From NCBI GenBank assembly GCA_947476405.1, contig CANJQG010000014.1:1-41184 (forward strand): a stretch of DNA of 41,184 bases, given 5' to 3'. Source of the DNA: Thiotrichales bacterium. GTDB lineage: Bacteria > Pseudomonadota > Gammaproteobacteria > Francisellales > CACEW01. The translations under genes were made by a program, and so were the position numbers. Numbering within the stretch: position 1 is the first letter of the stretch; each line of letters begins with the position of its first letter. Below are positions 17,543-25,527 of this stretch, in pieces. Under the pieces are notes generated by a model. That model was not told the origin of the DNA, did no database searches, and worked only from the letters and a program-made list of their open reading frames with translations.

Positions 17543-18903
17543 TCAGTTAAAACCCGAGACTGTTCTTCGTCTAAATCACGTTCCTGCTTGAGCAATTCAA
17601 TACGCTTCAAGGCCTCCATGACATTGAGCTTTGGCCGGCTTTGATAATCAAGGGGCCCAGATTGAAGATAGTGTTCAAACAATCCCTGATCGGCCTCATT
17701 CAAGGCTTCAGGGAAAAAACGTCCCAAATGACGCAGCGCAAGTTCTTGCAAATCAGTATTTTTGAAAAAAGTCCTAAATTGAGCTTGATCGCTCAGCGTT
17801 AAAGTATGAAAACGTTTTAATTGCTGCGTTTCATGATCACTTAAAAAACCACGCAAATAAAGGGCGGCATCGATATCTGCCTCTTTGCACTCTGGATATT
17901 TATAATCCAATAATTGATCCCGTATTTCAGAAAAAAATACAGGGTGAGCCTGCAAATAAGCCAAGACTTCAGCAGCTAACGCCTGACGTGCTGGATCAAA
18001 GCGAATAAAGCGCGCTTCAGGTAAAATCACAAAAGGCGGTTCCGCTAAACGCTTTTTCACCCCCCATAATTCAGTTAATTGCGTCAAGTCCCCCGTCAAA
18101 ATACGCTCATCATCGAGACGCAGCCAAATCGTTTGATTTTTATAATGCCAATGCTGGCCCAAACACATCACAGGTGCCTGCAGGTTGCGCGCATAACCAA
18201 ACTTAGAATCAACCATGACCCCCTGTGCATACCTGACCTGAGCAATCTCAATCCAAGGCAATTTTGCTAGACGGGTTTCTTCTTGTTTTTTCACAAAAAA
18301 ATCCAACAGATAAGTCCACATTTTTTGATCTTGAATCAAAATTTTTGCCAGGGCAATGGTCGCTTCCACGTCCACAATCGCATGATGAGACTGCCCTTCT
18401 GCCAATTGATTTGCTAAAGTAAGCCCATCCAGCTTTAAAGAAACCTGCCCCTCTTTTTGTGGCCAATTTAAAACATCTGAACGAAATAAATAATAAAAAA
18501 TTAAAATGGGAAATAAATCCATCCGCCGACATTGATTTGCAAATTGATGCGTGTACGGAGTTAACAAATGCCGATAAAAACTAAAACGCAAAAACTCATC
18601 ATCAAATCCAAGGGTATTATAGCCCAAACTAATCGTGCCAGGCTCATTCAATAAGGCATGGATTTTGAGAATCACCGCATATTCAGACTCCCCCTCAGCC
18701 TCAAGCTGGGCTAAAGACAATCGATGTGTAATCATGGCCTCAGGCGTAGGAACGACCCCTCGCGTCGGCTTCACCGAATATTCATAACGCGCAAGCTCAT
18801 TCAACTGGAGATCCGTTCGAATCGCAGCAAATTGATAAATTTGATCAAAAAAAGGACTCAAGCCCGATGTTTCTAAGTCATAGAACAAATAAGTTTCACG
18901 CAT
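17518..18903 (-). CDS. sbcB: Exodeoxyribonuclease I
   Basis: ExoI digests single-stranded DNA 3' to 5' and works in recombination and mismatch repair. The 461-residue protein (E. coli 475) carries the DEDDh exonuclease motifs: FYDLETSGLSP (Asp 9, Glu 11), SLGYNTLGFDDEFLRFSFYR, and the HHAIVDVEAT motif with the catalytic His and Asp. The SH3-like and C-terminal ExoI domains follow, including LYLRGFLSDHETQQLKRFH and ALRHLGRFFPEALN. Its start lies 16 bp from the left copy of the 31-bp direct repeat. Before that insertion it was probably 13 bp downstream of the gene now at 20719-21135; its promoter must now come from the insert. Confidence 0.95.
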   Translation of the reverse strand: MRETYLFYDLETSGLSPFFDQIYQFAAIRTDLQLNELARYEYSVKPTRGVVPTPEAMITHRLSLAQLEAEGESEYAVILKIHALLNEPGTISLGYNTLGFDDEFLRFSFYRHLLTPYTHQFANQCRRMDLFPILIFYYLFRSDVLNWPQKEGQVSLKLDGLTLANQLAEGQSHHAIVDVEATIALAKILIQDQKMWTYLLDFFVKKQEETRLAKLPWIEIAQVRYAQGVMVDSKFGYARNLQAPVMCLGQHWHYKNQTIWLRLDDERILTGDLTQLTELWGVKKRLAEPPFVILPEARFIRFDPARQALAAEVLAYLQAHPVFFSEIRDQLLDYKYPECKEADIDAALYLRGFLSDHETQQLKRFHTLTLSDQAQFRTFFKNTDLQELALRHLGRFFPEALNEADQGLFEHYLQSGPLDYQSRPKLNVMEALKRIELLKQERDLDEEQSRVLTELIDFLMP

Positions 18904-18919
18904 CCACTGATATTAGCCT

Positions 18920-18950
18920 AACCCGTCACGGCACGCAATCCCCACCAGGA
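18920..18950. repeat. 31-bp direct repeat, left copy
   Basis: This sequence is identical to 20721-20751 over 31 bp; flanking bases differ on both sides. On the minus strand it encodes SWWGLRAVTG followed by a TAG stop at 18917-18919, the same tail as the gene at 20719-21135, and is preceded in frame by TAA. It is therefore a detached 3' end of that gene, left next to sbcB, as an attachment-site copy would be after site-specific insertion. Confidence 0.9.
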
Positions 18951-18979
18951 TTACAAAAAAATAAATACATAAAAAATAA

Positions 18980-19007
18980 TTGTAAAAATAAATTTACATG
19001 ATATAAT
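18980..19007 (+). promoter_or_regulatory. Sigma-70-like promoter of the insert gene
   Basis: TTGTAA at 18980-18985 and a perfect TATAAT at 19002-19007 are separated by 16 bp, 34 bp before the ATG at 19041. The whole 18951-19040 segment is almost pure A/T, so chance matches are likely, but the -10 is exact. The same region must also serve sbcB on the other strand. Confidence 0.45.
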
Positions 19008-19040
19008 TTATGATGTTTATAATTAAAGAAAGAAAATATA

Positions 19041-20708
19041 ATGATGATATCCAATAAATCTCTTCTAGATGACCTAAATCTAGTTGTGAGAGAAGTGGAC
19101 CCTGGTCAACTAAATGCGCTATGGATAAACTTTAATGAGTGCGCACACGACAAGAATGGAAAGCACAGCGTGACTATGGATGATTTTAAAGCGATTCTTC
19201 ATGATACTTTTCAATTATCAGACTTCGAGGCGTTAATTCAAGTTTTCACTGTCCATGTAGGTAGCGGTGTTATGCCTGTTTTCAGAATGATCTTCGGCGA
19301 CCCGGAGCTTCCAGCTGTCCAGCCTCAGGTAGGATATGGTGACGATCAGATATCCCCAAAAGCTTTTCTTGCGTTTTTGCAAAATGATTCTTCTGATGAT
19401 CATGATTATAACCGTGCCAACTTTTTTGAGGATCTTCTATCTTATCACGTTAACTTCATAGGCTTGGGCCAGCATCAAATTCCACTCAAAACATACATTG
19501 ATGTAGTGAAGGAGACTCCTCAAAAATCAGATCTCTTACAGAACCTCTTCTTTTCGCCAAGCGGCGGTTCATCTATGGCTGAATATTTCAGCAATCAAGG
19601 GAATGTTCCTGATAGATTGACTTTGAGAGCGGCCATTCTTTTGGATGTAAATCTTTTAGAATCCATTGTAAATTTAATGATAACAGAGAATATCACTGAC
19701 TATAATGAAATACTTGAGAAGTTAGCAAAGGATCATCTAGATAATTTTATGAATGATCCAAAGCTCGCAGATTTTATTAATCATCGCGCACTAGCAGTGG
19801 TTATTCAAGATCCAAATCTAGAGAAGCATATTGATTTTAAAGCAGAATGGAAGCAAATATTTAATTGCACCACTCATCATTATACACACTTACTGTCTGA
19901 TGCTGATCCAGAAATCACGGCTGAGGGCCTATTTCAGGCTTTTAATAAGGAGATATCAGAAGGGTATAATAAAGTGACCAATGAGGCGTTTAACAATGTT
20001 ATTGATGTTAATAATGATTGCGATCTCCTTACCTTGCAGCAGTTCAAAGCATTAATGGAGTATTTCACTTATACACTATACTCTCCTATTGACTCTCTTT
20101 ATCACATGATGTTCGGAGCAGGAGCGCAAATAGGAGATAAAGATGGTCAGATCACACCGCTAGAATTTTTTCATTTTATTGATCCCGACCATTCTTATTC
20201 TGATACCAGCAGCCCACACTACTTGCAGTGCAATGACTTCAATTCTCTTCTAGGCCTTAACTTGATAGGCTTTGATGCAAGGCAAATTCCACTCCAGACG
20301 CTCATTACAAGCCCTGAGAAAATAAGTTATTTATACTGCTGCGCGAGGGAAATGCCCGACTACTTTAGAAGGGCCAACACAAATCAACGAGGACTAACAC
20401 TGCAAGATCTCTTTGATTTAGAAAAAGAGACTTTAGACTTCATTAAAGCAATAATAATGACGAAGAGCATCTTTGACCATAGGGAAGCCCTCAGGAATTT
20501 CACAACAAAACTGAATTCAGCACTGGGAACGACAAGAAACAAAACAACGATAATAAAGAATAAAATACTACATTTTCTCGGGGAGCATTTAAAGCTCTTA
20601 CCTCCATCTCCAGAGAATCTAGCCTTAGCTTTTTCAAATGTCGGGACTGGCGTTGCTGGAGCTGGAGCTGGAGCTGGAGCTGACGCTGATCATGCGATGG
20701 ATCCTTAA
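19041..20708 (+). CDS. EF-hand-like protein with internal duplication
   Basis: The 555-residue protein has no signal peptide or membrane segment and I know no named family for it. Two copies of about 190-210 residues align (about 25-232 and 305-492). Each starts with an EF-hand-like loop (DKNGKHSVTMDD, 37-48; DVNNDCDLLTLQ, 322-333), followed by a second weaker loop (near 97-104; GDKDGQITPLEF, 365-376), a shared LIGFDARQIPLQT / FIGLGQHQIPLKT segment, and an EYF/DYF helix region. Several calcium ligands are missing, so binding is uncertain. The tail is a GAGAGAGAD tract encoded by a hexamer repeat. Codon use is richer in ATA and AGA/AGG than in neighbours. It fits a transferred, possibly secreted effector-type protein (inference). 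ATG 19044 is an alternative start. Confidence 0.75.
   Translation: MMISNKSLLDDLNLVVREVDPGQLNALWINFNECAHDKNGKHSVTMDDFKAILHDTFQLSDFEALIQVFTVHVGSGVMPVFRMIFGDPELPAVQPQVGYGDDQISPKAFLAFLQNDSSDDHDYNRANFFEDLLSYHVNFIGLGQHQIPLKTYIDVVKETPQKSDLLQNLFFSPSGGSSMAEYFSNQGNVPDRLTLRAAILLDVNLLESIVNLMITENITDYNEILEKLAKDHLDNFMNDPKLADFINHRALAVVIQDPNLEKHIDFKAEWKQIFNCTTHHYTHLLSDADPEITAEGLFQAFNKEISEGYNKVTNEAFNNVIDVNNDCDLLTLQQFKALMEYFTYTLYSPIDSLYHMMFGAGAQIGDKDGQITPLEFFHFIDPDHSYSDTSSPHYLQCNDFNSLLGLNLIGFDARQIPLQTLITSPEKISYLYCCAREMPDYFRRANTNQRGLTLQDLFDLEKETLDFIKAIIMTKSIFDHREALRNFTTKLNSALGTTRNKTTIIKNKILHFLGEHLKLLPPSPENLALAFSNVGTGVAGAGAGAGADADHAMDP
20655..20682 (+). repeat. Hexamer repeat (GCTGGA)n
   Basis: About four and a half GCTGGA units near the 3' end of the EF-hand-like gene encode its alanine/glycine tail. 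Length changes by whole units would keep the frame. Confidence 0.85.
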
Positions 20709-20718
20709 GGCAAAGAGA

Positions 20719-21135
20719 TCAACCCGTCACGGCACGCAATCCCCACCAGGAGATATATTGATCTAGGTCTAAGCCGGCCTGATTCATGCCGATCTGTTCA
20801 AACTGACCGGTCGGCGTTACATGAATATCCACTTTTTGGCTATTAGCATCAATCAGGCCACGTTTAAAAGCTTGACCATTTAAGCCCACTTCGAGCAGCC
20901 CACACTGTGTATAAAAAGTCTTACTTTGAAAAGCAATTTCAGATGTACTCTTTGCTTTAATCAGACTCGCACCATTCGCACCGACCAAGGATACATCTTG
21001 ATTTGAACTATTCACGACCGTCACTTGGACCGGTTGGCACACAGCACTATTCTCAGCATTGACCTCCATAAACATCCCAGATAAGCCAATGCCCAACGCA
21101 GCGACAAGTAAGCAACGGATTGGTTTTGTGCACAT
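20719..21135 (-). CDS. Small secreted protein, target of the insert
   Basis: The 138-residue protein has a good signal peptide with cleavage after VNA (about residue 27), then a beta-rich mature domain (PVQVTVVNSSNQDVSLVGANG) with two cysteines (AVCQ, TQCG) that could pair in the periplasm. I do not recognise the family. Its last ten residues SWWGLRAVTG and stop are encoded by the right 31-bp repeat, so the insert changed only the sequence after the stop (TGA here, TAG in the left copy). An AAGGGGG ribosome site precedes the ATG. Before the insertion it was probably first in an operon with sbcB. Confidence 0.8.
   Translation of the reverse strand: MCTKPIRCLLVAALGIGLSGMFMEVNAENSAVCQPVQVTVVNSSNQDVSLVGANGASLIKAKSTSEIAFQSKTFYTQCGLLEVGLNGQAFKRGLIDANSQKVDIHVTPTGQFEQIGMNQAGLDLDQYISWWGLRAVTG
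20721..20751. repeat. 31-bp direct repeat, right copy
   Basis: This copy is identical to 18920-18950. It forms the functional 3' end of the secreted-protein gene on the minus strand. The identity ends abruptly on both sides, so the two copies are separated exactly by the 1.77-kb insert. Confidence 0.9.
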
Positions 21136-21146
21136 GATGCGCCCCC

Positions 21147-21210
21147 TTATTATTCTTATTCTTATTCTTATTATTATTCTTATTATTTTTTATTCTTGTT
21201 TCTTATTTTT
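21147..21210. repeat. TTATTC/TTATTA simple repeat upstream of gene
   Basis: A run of TTATTC and TTATTA units begins 11 bp before the start codon of the 20719-21135 gene. Together with the remaining T-rich bases to about 21240 it fills most of the 166-bp gap to lptG. On the gene's own strand it reads AATAAG repeats between the likely promoter and the AAGGGGG ribosome site. Length changes by slippage could alter expression. Confidence 0.75.
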
Positions 21211-21301
21211 AACTTTATTTTTTTATACTTACAATACCTTTATACTCCAAAATAGCATATTAAATCAAGCATTAAAATAAAAAATAATGTAATCTACTGA
21301 T

Positions 21302-22360
21302 TTAGCGTCGATTAATGTACGCAAATAAAATAATGGTTAACAAACCAAAAATAATAATCGGTACCGCAGCCCCTAAAAAAGGCGGCAAGGGGGACAGCAG
21401 GGTTAATGAACTAAAAAACTGACTGATAATATAAAAGGCAAACCCCATAAATAAGCCAATCACGAGGCGCACGGGGCTATGGGAACGAACGGATCCCAGC
21501 ATAAACGGAATCGCCAATAACATCATAATCGGCAACATCAAAGGCTGAATAATTCGATTCCAAAATTGCAACTGATACGACTTGACACTCAAACGATTGC
21601 TTTCGCGGAAATGAATATAAGAGGCCAAAGTATTAATCGTCATTTCATCCGGCTGCATCGCAATCACAGGCAAGAGCCCCCGCGAAATAAAACTAGGCTC
21701 TGTAATCGAGGGAATCCGCGTTTGGGTCACTCCATTTGCTGTAATATTGGTGACAACGACGTTCGTGAGGGTCCATTCATGATCCGAAATCAACTTAATC
21801 TGCTCAATTTGGCGAATTTGCGTTAAGGCTGCATGGGTAACGACAAAATCCGTCACATGATTCATGATCCCCTCAGGCAGAACTTCCCCAACTTGCAAAA
21901 TATGATCTCCTGACTTCAGCCAGGTATTGCTGGAAAGAACCAATACATTTTGAGCACTGGCATTACTTTGTTGAAAAATCGCAGCATGACGTGAATAAGG
22001 GGCCACATAAAGACTGAGTCCATAATAAAAAATCAATAAGCCGATCGCAGTCAACATCATTGCACGCGCCATTCCCGTTAAAGACATTCCGGCTGCGCGC
22101 ATCGCGATTAATTCACTCTTGGCTGCCAGAATATTCAGGCCAATCAAGGCACCCAAAAAACCAACAATTGGGAAAACCAAATAAATATCGGACGGCATAC
22201 GCAATAAAACATACAAAATCGCCGCATGCCAACTATACCCAGTACGGACAGACTTAATTTGCCCGATCACTGCAAAAACAAAGTCGATCGAAACAACCAA
22301 TAATAAAACGCCCAGCACCGACCACAACACAATCCGTGCAAAATACCAGGCGAGCTTCAT
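21302..22360 (-). CDS. lptG: LPS export ABC permease LptG
   Basis: LptG and LptF form the inner-membrane part of the LptB2FG transporter that extracts lipopolysaccharide and passes it to LptC. The 352-residue protein has the YjgP/YjgQ layout: three N-terminal membrane helices (about 10-30, 50-78, 98-120), a periplasmic beta-jellyroll (about 125-265), and three C-terminal helices. Typical motifs are SELIAMRAAGMS, the coupling segment facing LptB, and RIIQPLMLPIMMLLAIPFML. Its start overlaps the lptF stop by 4 bp. It lacks the basic Y/K-rich coupling wording of some LptG proteins, but its place after lptF supports the name. Confidence 0.92.
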   Translation of the reverse strand: MKLAWYFARIVLWSVLGVLLLVVSIDFVFAVIGQIKSVRTGYSWHAAILYVLLRMPSDIYLVFPIVGFLGALIGLNILAAKSELIAMRAAGMSLTGMARAMMLTAIGLLIFYYGLSLYVAPYSRHAAIFQQSNASAQNVLVLSSNTWLKSGDHILQVGEVLPEGIMNHVTDFVVTHAALTQIRQIEQIKLISDHEWTLTNVVVTNITANGVTQTRIPSITEPSFISRGLLPVIAMQPDEMTINTLASYIHFRESNRLSVKSYQLQFWNRIIQPLMLPIMMLLAIPFMLGSVRSHSPVRLVIGLFMGFAFYIISQFFSSLTLLSPLPPFLGAAVPIIIFGLLTIILFAYINRR

Positions 22361-23445
22361 TTTACCCCCAGACGCAAGAAGACATTAAAATAACCTTCTC
22401 GGCATAAAATCAGGAAAATGCCCAACAATAAGAAAACGCCATGCACCCAAAACAAACCTGGAAAAACAGGAATTCGCTGAGAAAGCATCATGGATTTCAC
22501 AACGGATTCCGCATTAAAATAAGCAATAAATAAGCCGATCGCATAGAAAATCTTAATATAGCGCCCACGCCGAGGCTCCAAATCCCCCAATCCAACCGCC
22601 AGAAAAACCAAGACCAAGGTGGTTACCGGCAAAACAGAACGCCACTCCAATTCAATCAAAGAAGCAGGATCATGTTGCTTCCACAATTGCAGGGAAGAAA
22701 TGGCACTTAAATCACGGTTAGCCAAATTATAACTGGGAATCAAAATCATACTCAAAGAGTCAAAACTCACCAATCGATAGGCTAAACTGCCCAAAACGCC
22801 TTGATACTCTTGCCCATTTTGTAAATTAACTGAAGCCAATTCAGTACCCTGCTCTGTCACAGAGCCCGTCGGCGCGATCACGACCTGTGTCGCTCCATGA
22901 CTTTGCTGATAAATAAAAATATCTTTGCTTTGACGGCTTTTAAAATCGATATTTCCGACATAAATAACCTGATTACCATTCCCTCCTGGCACAAAAAAAC
23001 GTCCGCTCTGAACAAAATTTAAAATAGAGGCATTCTGTGAATTAATTTGGCTCAAGTTGCCTTGATAATAATTCATTTTAGGCACGACAAAAAAAGTTAA
23101 CAGCGCGGTAACCAAGGCGGCTCCAACTCCCAAACGCAGAAAACGCATTAATAATTGAGTCCAACTCATGCCACAAGCAAACCCAATCGTGAGTTCGTTA
23201 TCCCGCAATAAACGCCCCATCCCCACAACCAGACTAAGAAACAAACTAATCGGCAACAACATACTGATAAAAGAGGGCAATACAATCCCAAGCAGCGCAA
23301 TTGCACTTTTTAAAGGCATTTCGCCATTGGCGGCCATGGCGAGATATTTGACAAATGTGACCGACACCATAATCACCAGCAAGACCATCATCATGCCCAG
23401 CATTAAGTGTAAAATTTCGCGATTATAATAGTGAAAAAGTTTCAT
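22357..23445 (-). CDS. lptF: LPS export ABC permease LptF
   Basis: The 362-residue YjgP/YjgQ-family protein begins KLFHYYNREILHLMLGMM, typical of LptF. It has the coupling region LRDNELTIGFACGMSW, a periplasmic domain (about 125-260, including FFVPGGNGNQVIYVGNIDFK) and three final helices with LEPRRGRYIKIFYAIGLFIAYF. LptF partners LptG, encoded next with a 4-bp overlap. In many Gammaproteobacteria lptFG stand opposite pepA; that gene is not here, and the trp-gal-sur group lies upstream on the same strand with a 53-bp gap. Confidence 0.93.
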   Translation of the reverse strand: MKLFHYYNREILHLMLGMMMVLLVIMVSVTFVKYLAMAANGEMPLKSAIALLGIVLPSFISMLLPISLFLSLVVGMGRLLRDNELTIGFACGMSWTQLLMRFLRLGVGAALVTALLTFFVVPKMNYYQGNLSQINSQNASILNFVQSGRFFVPGGNGNQVIYVGNIDFKSRQSKDIFIYQQSHGATQVVIAPTGSVTEQGTELASVNLQNGQEYQGVLGSLAYRLVSFDSLSMILIPSYNLANRDLSAISSLQLWKQHDPASLIELEWRSVLPVTTLVLVFLAVGLGDLEPRRGRYIKIFYAIGLFIAYFNAESVVKSMMLSQRIPVFPGLFWVHGVFLLLGIFLILCREGYFNVFLRLGVK

Positions 23446-23498
23446 CAGTAAAAGACAGGTGAATGATCGATGAGAATACCATACTCAACCGAAAATTG

Positions 23499-24281
23499 TC
23501 ACGCTGAACGCAAGCTTCCAAAAAAACCCCCTACCGCAGCAGGAGATTCATTCACGCATAATTCGATGGCTTTGCTACACATAATGGCGATCTCTGCCTT
23601 TCCGCTTAACTGATCAATATCTTCTTTGGTTCTCAAACCAAACCCCACCCCAATGGGAAGATCTGTATTGGCTTTGACGCGATCGATGTAGGCATAAAAC
23701 TCAGGCGTAAAGGTAGTCTTCTGCCCTGTCACACCAGGCCTTGCAACACAATAGACCATCCCCTCCGAAAGGCTTGCAATAAAGCGGATTCTTTCCGGCG
23801 TGGTATCCGGCGTAACTAAAAAAATCGGGGAGACCTGATATTTTTTACAGGCCTCAATATAATCTTGGGCGACTTCCGGCGGGATATCGGGGGTGATAAT
23901 CCCTTTAATATTCGCTTCTGCAGCCTCTTTGACAAATTCCATCACCCCATGTTTGAACAAAATATTATAGTAAGTCATGATGACAAAAATCGTCTCTGAA
24001 TGGCGCGCGGTAATCGTACGCGCAAAATCAAAACAAGTCTCAATCGAGGTTCCATCTCTTACCGCAGTTTGATTCGCTTTTAATAAAATCGGGCCATCTG
24101 CAATCGGCTCTGAAAAAGGAAATTGCAATTCGATCAAGTCCACCCGTCCATTGACCACTAATTCATCCACCAATTCCGCACTGATCGCAAGCGACGGATA
24201 CCCAATCACCGTATGCGACATGATGAGAATGGTTTTCGATTTTAATTGGTCTTGAATTGCTTGTTTTAAATTAGTGCCCAT
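23499..24281 (-). CDS. trpA: Tryptophan synthase alpha subunit
   Basis: TrpA splits indole-3-glycerol phosphate and channels indole to TrpB. The 260-residue form starts at the ATG at 24281, giving MGTNLKQAI; a longer frame to 24344 reads deep into trpB. Catalytic Glu 51 (DLIELQFPFSEP) and Asp 62 (IADGP) match E. coli Glu49 and Asp60, and the phosphate loop is seen at RPGVTGQKT and GVGFGLRTKEDI. The sequence is rather divergent (HTVIGYPSLAIS instead of the usual ITAGDP), suggesting an unusual TrpA lineage. It overlaps the trpB 3' end by 11 bp. Confidence 0.9.
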   Translation of the reverse strand: MGTNLKQAIQDQLKSKTILIMSHTVIGYPSLAISAELVDELVVNGRVDLIELQFPFSEPIADGPILLKANQTAVRDGTSIETCFDFARTITARHSETIFVIMTYYNILFKHGVMEFVKEAAEANIKGIITPDIPPEVAQDYIEACKKYQVSPIFLVTPDTTPERIRFIASLSEGMVYCVARPGVTGQKTTFTPEFYAYIDRVKANTDLPIGVGFGLRTKEDIDQLSGKAEIAIMCSKAIELCVNESPAAVGGFFGSLRSA

Positions 24282-25506
24282 GATTTTGCTCTGCTTTTGA
24301 TTGAATAAATGTTTTCCACTCTGCATCATTGAGGGCCTCTGCAATATTAAAAATATCTTTATCTCCCCGACCCGATTGATTAATTAAAATCACATCCTCT
24401 GAGGTATAACGGGACACTTCTTTAAAGGCACCCGCAAAGGCATGAGAGGATTCTAATGCGGGAATAATCCCTTCGCATTTCATACACGTGATGAGGGCCT
24501 CATTGGCTTCCACATCCGTAGCGGAGATCATACGCACTCTGTTTTGCTCAGCAAGATAGGCAATAATCGGTGAAACACCCACATAATCAAGGCCTGCTGC
24601 AACAGAATGCGTCTCGGACATTTGGCCCTCTTTATTTTGAAGAAAAAAGGATTTATATCCCTGCGCAATCCCAATCGATCCATCTGGAGAGGCCAGTCTC
24701 GCGGAATGTTTTCCTGTTTCAATCCCTTCCCCCGCTGCCTCAACGCCAATAAGCTGGACATCTTGATCCTCAATAAATGCACCAAAACAACCCATGGCAT
24801 TCGAGCCCCCGCCCACACACGCATAAATCGCAGTAGGCAGACAATGCGCCTCTTTTAAAATCTGATCCCGGGCTTCAATCCCAATAATAGATTGAAACCA
24901 GGCCACCATTTCAGGAAAAGGATGGGGACCACAGACCGTACCCAAAACATAATGCGTGGTATCTGCAGAACCGGTCCAATCACCGAGGGCCGCATTCACC
25001 GCATCTTTTAAGGTTTTTTCACCCGAGGACACCGGCACGACGGTCGCTCCAAAACGCCGCATCCAGAATACATTCGGATACTGACGCTGCATATCGATTT
25101 CACCCATATAAATCGTACATTCCAGACCGAGTTTTGCAGCAACAGAGGCCGTTGCAACGCCATGTTGACCCGCCCCTGTTTCAGCAATAATGCGCGTTTT
25201 ACCCATTTTTTTGGCCAGAAGCGCCTGACCCAACGCATTATTAAATTTATGCGCACCGGTATGATTAAAATCTTCACGTTTAATATAAATTTTGGGGCCA
25301 TTGAATCGGCGCGTTAAATTTTCTGCAAACATGAGCGGCGTAGGACGCCCAGAAATTTGCTGTAAAAGCCTCGTAAATTCCTGCCAAAATAGAGGGTCCT
25401 GCCGGGATTCTGTATAAGCTGAAACCAGCTCCTGCATCACATTATGTAAAATCTCTGGCGTAAAACTTCCGCCAAATTGCCCATAGTAACCATTTTTAGA
25501 AAGCAT
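24271..25506 (-). CDS. trpB: Tryptophan synthase beta subunit
   Basis: TrpB makes tryptophan from indole and serine using pyridoxal phosphate. The 411-residue protein has the cofactor lysine at residue 87 in NHTGAHKFNNA, the same number as in E. coli, the catalytic segment AETGAGQHGVATA (Glu about 109), and the phosphate-binding GGGSNAMGCF loop. N-terminal GYYGQFGGSFTPEIL is typical. Ribosome site GAGG lies 8 bp before the ATG. It follows galU by 21 bp and is translated with trpA. No trpE, G, D, C or F is in the window; they could be elsewhere. Confidence 0.95.
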   Translation of the reverse strand: MLSKNGYYGQFGGSFTPEILHNVMQELVSAYTESRQDPLFWQEFTRLLQQISGRPTPLMFAENLTRRFNGPKIYIKREDFNHTGAHKFNNALGQALLAKKMGKTRIIAETGAGQHGVATASVAAKLGLECTIYMGEIDMQRQYPNVFWMRRFGATVVPVSSGEKTLKDAVNAALGDWTGSADTTHYVLGTVCGPHPFPEMVAWFQSIIGIEARDQILKEAHCLPTAIYACVGGGSNAMGCFGAFIEDQDVQLIGVEAAGEGIETGKHSARLASPDGSIGIAQGYKSFFLQNKEGQMSETHSVAAGLDYVGVSPIIAYLAEQNRVRMISATDVEANEALITCMKCEGIIPALESSHAFAGAFKEVSRYTSEDVILINQSGRGDKDIFNIAEALNDAEWKTFIQSKAEQNHGH

Positions 25507-25527
25507 TTTTAATCCTCAAGACACTTA

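Larger units (their letters stand above)
18951..20720 (+). mobile_element. Single-gene insert between 31-bp direct repeats
   Basis: About 1.77 kb lies exactly between two perfect 31-bp copies of the last codons of a neighbouring gene. The insert holds one gene (19041-20708), a 90-bp very AT-rich promoter segment and 12 bp after the stop. No integrase, transposase or inverted ends are present. The arrangement looks like a cassette integrated at a gene's 3' end, restoring its reading frame, with recombination supplied in trans or since lost. An unequal duplication event is an alternative. Confidence 0.65.
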
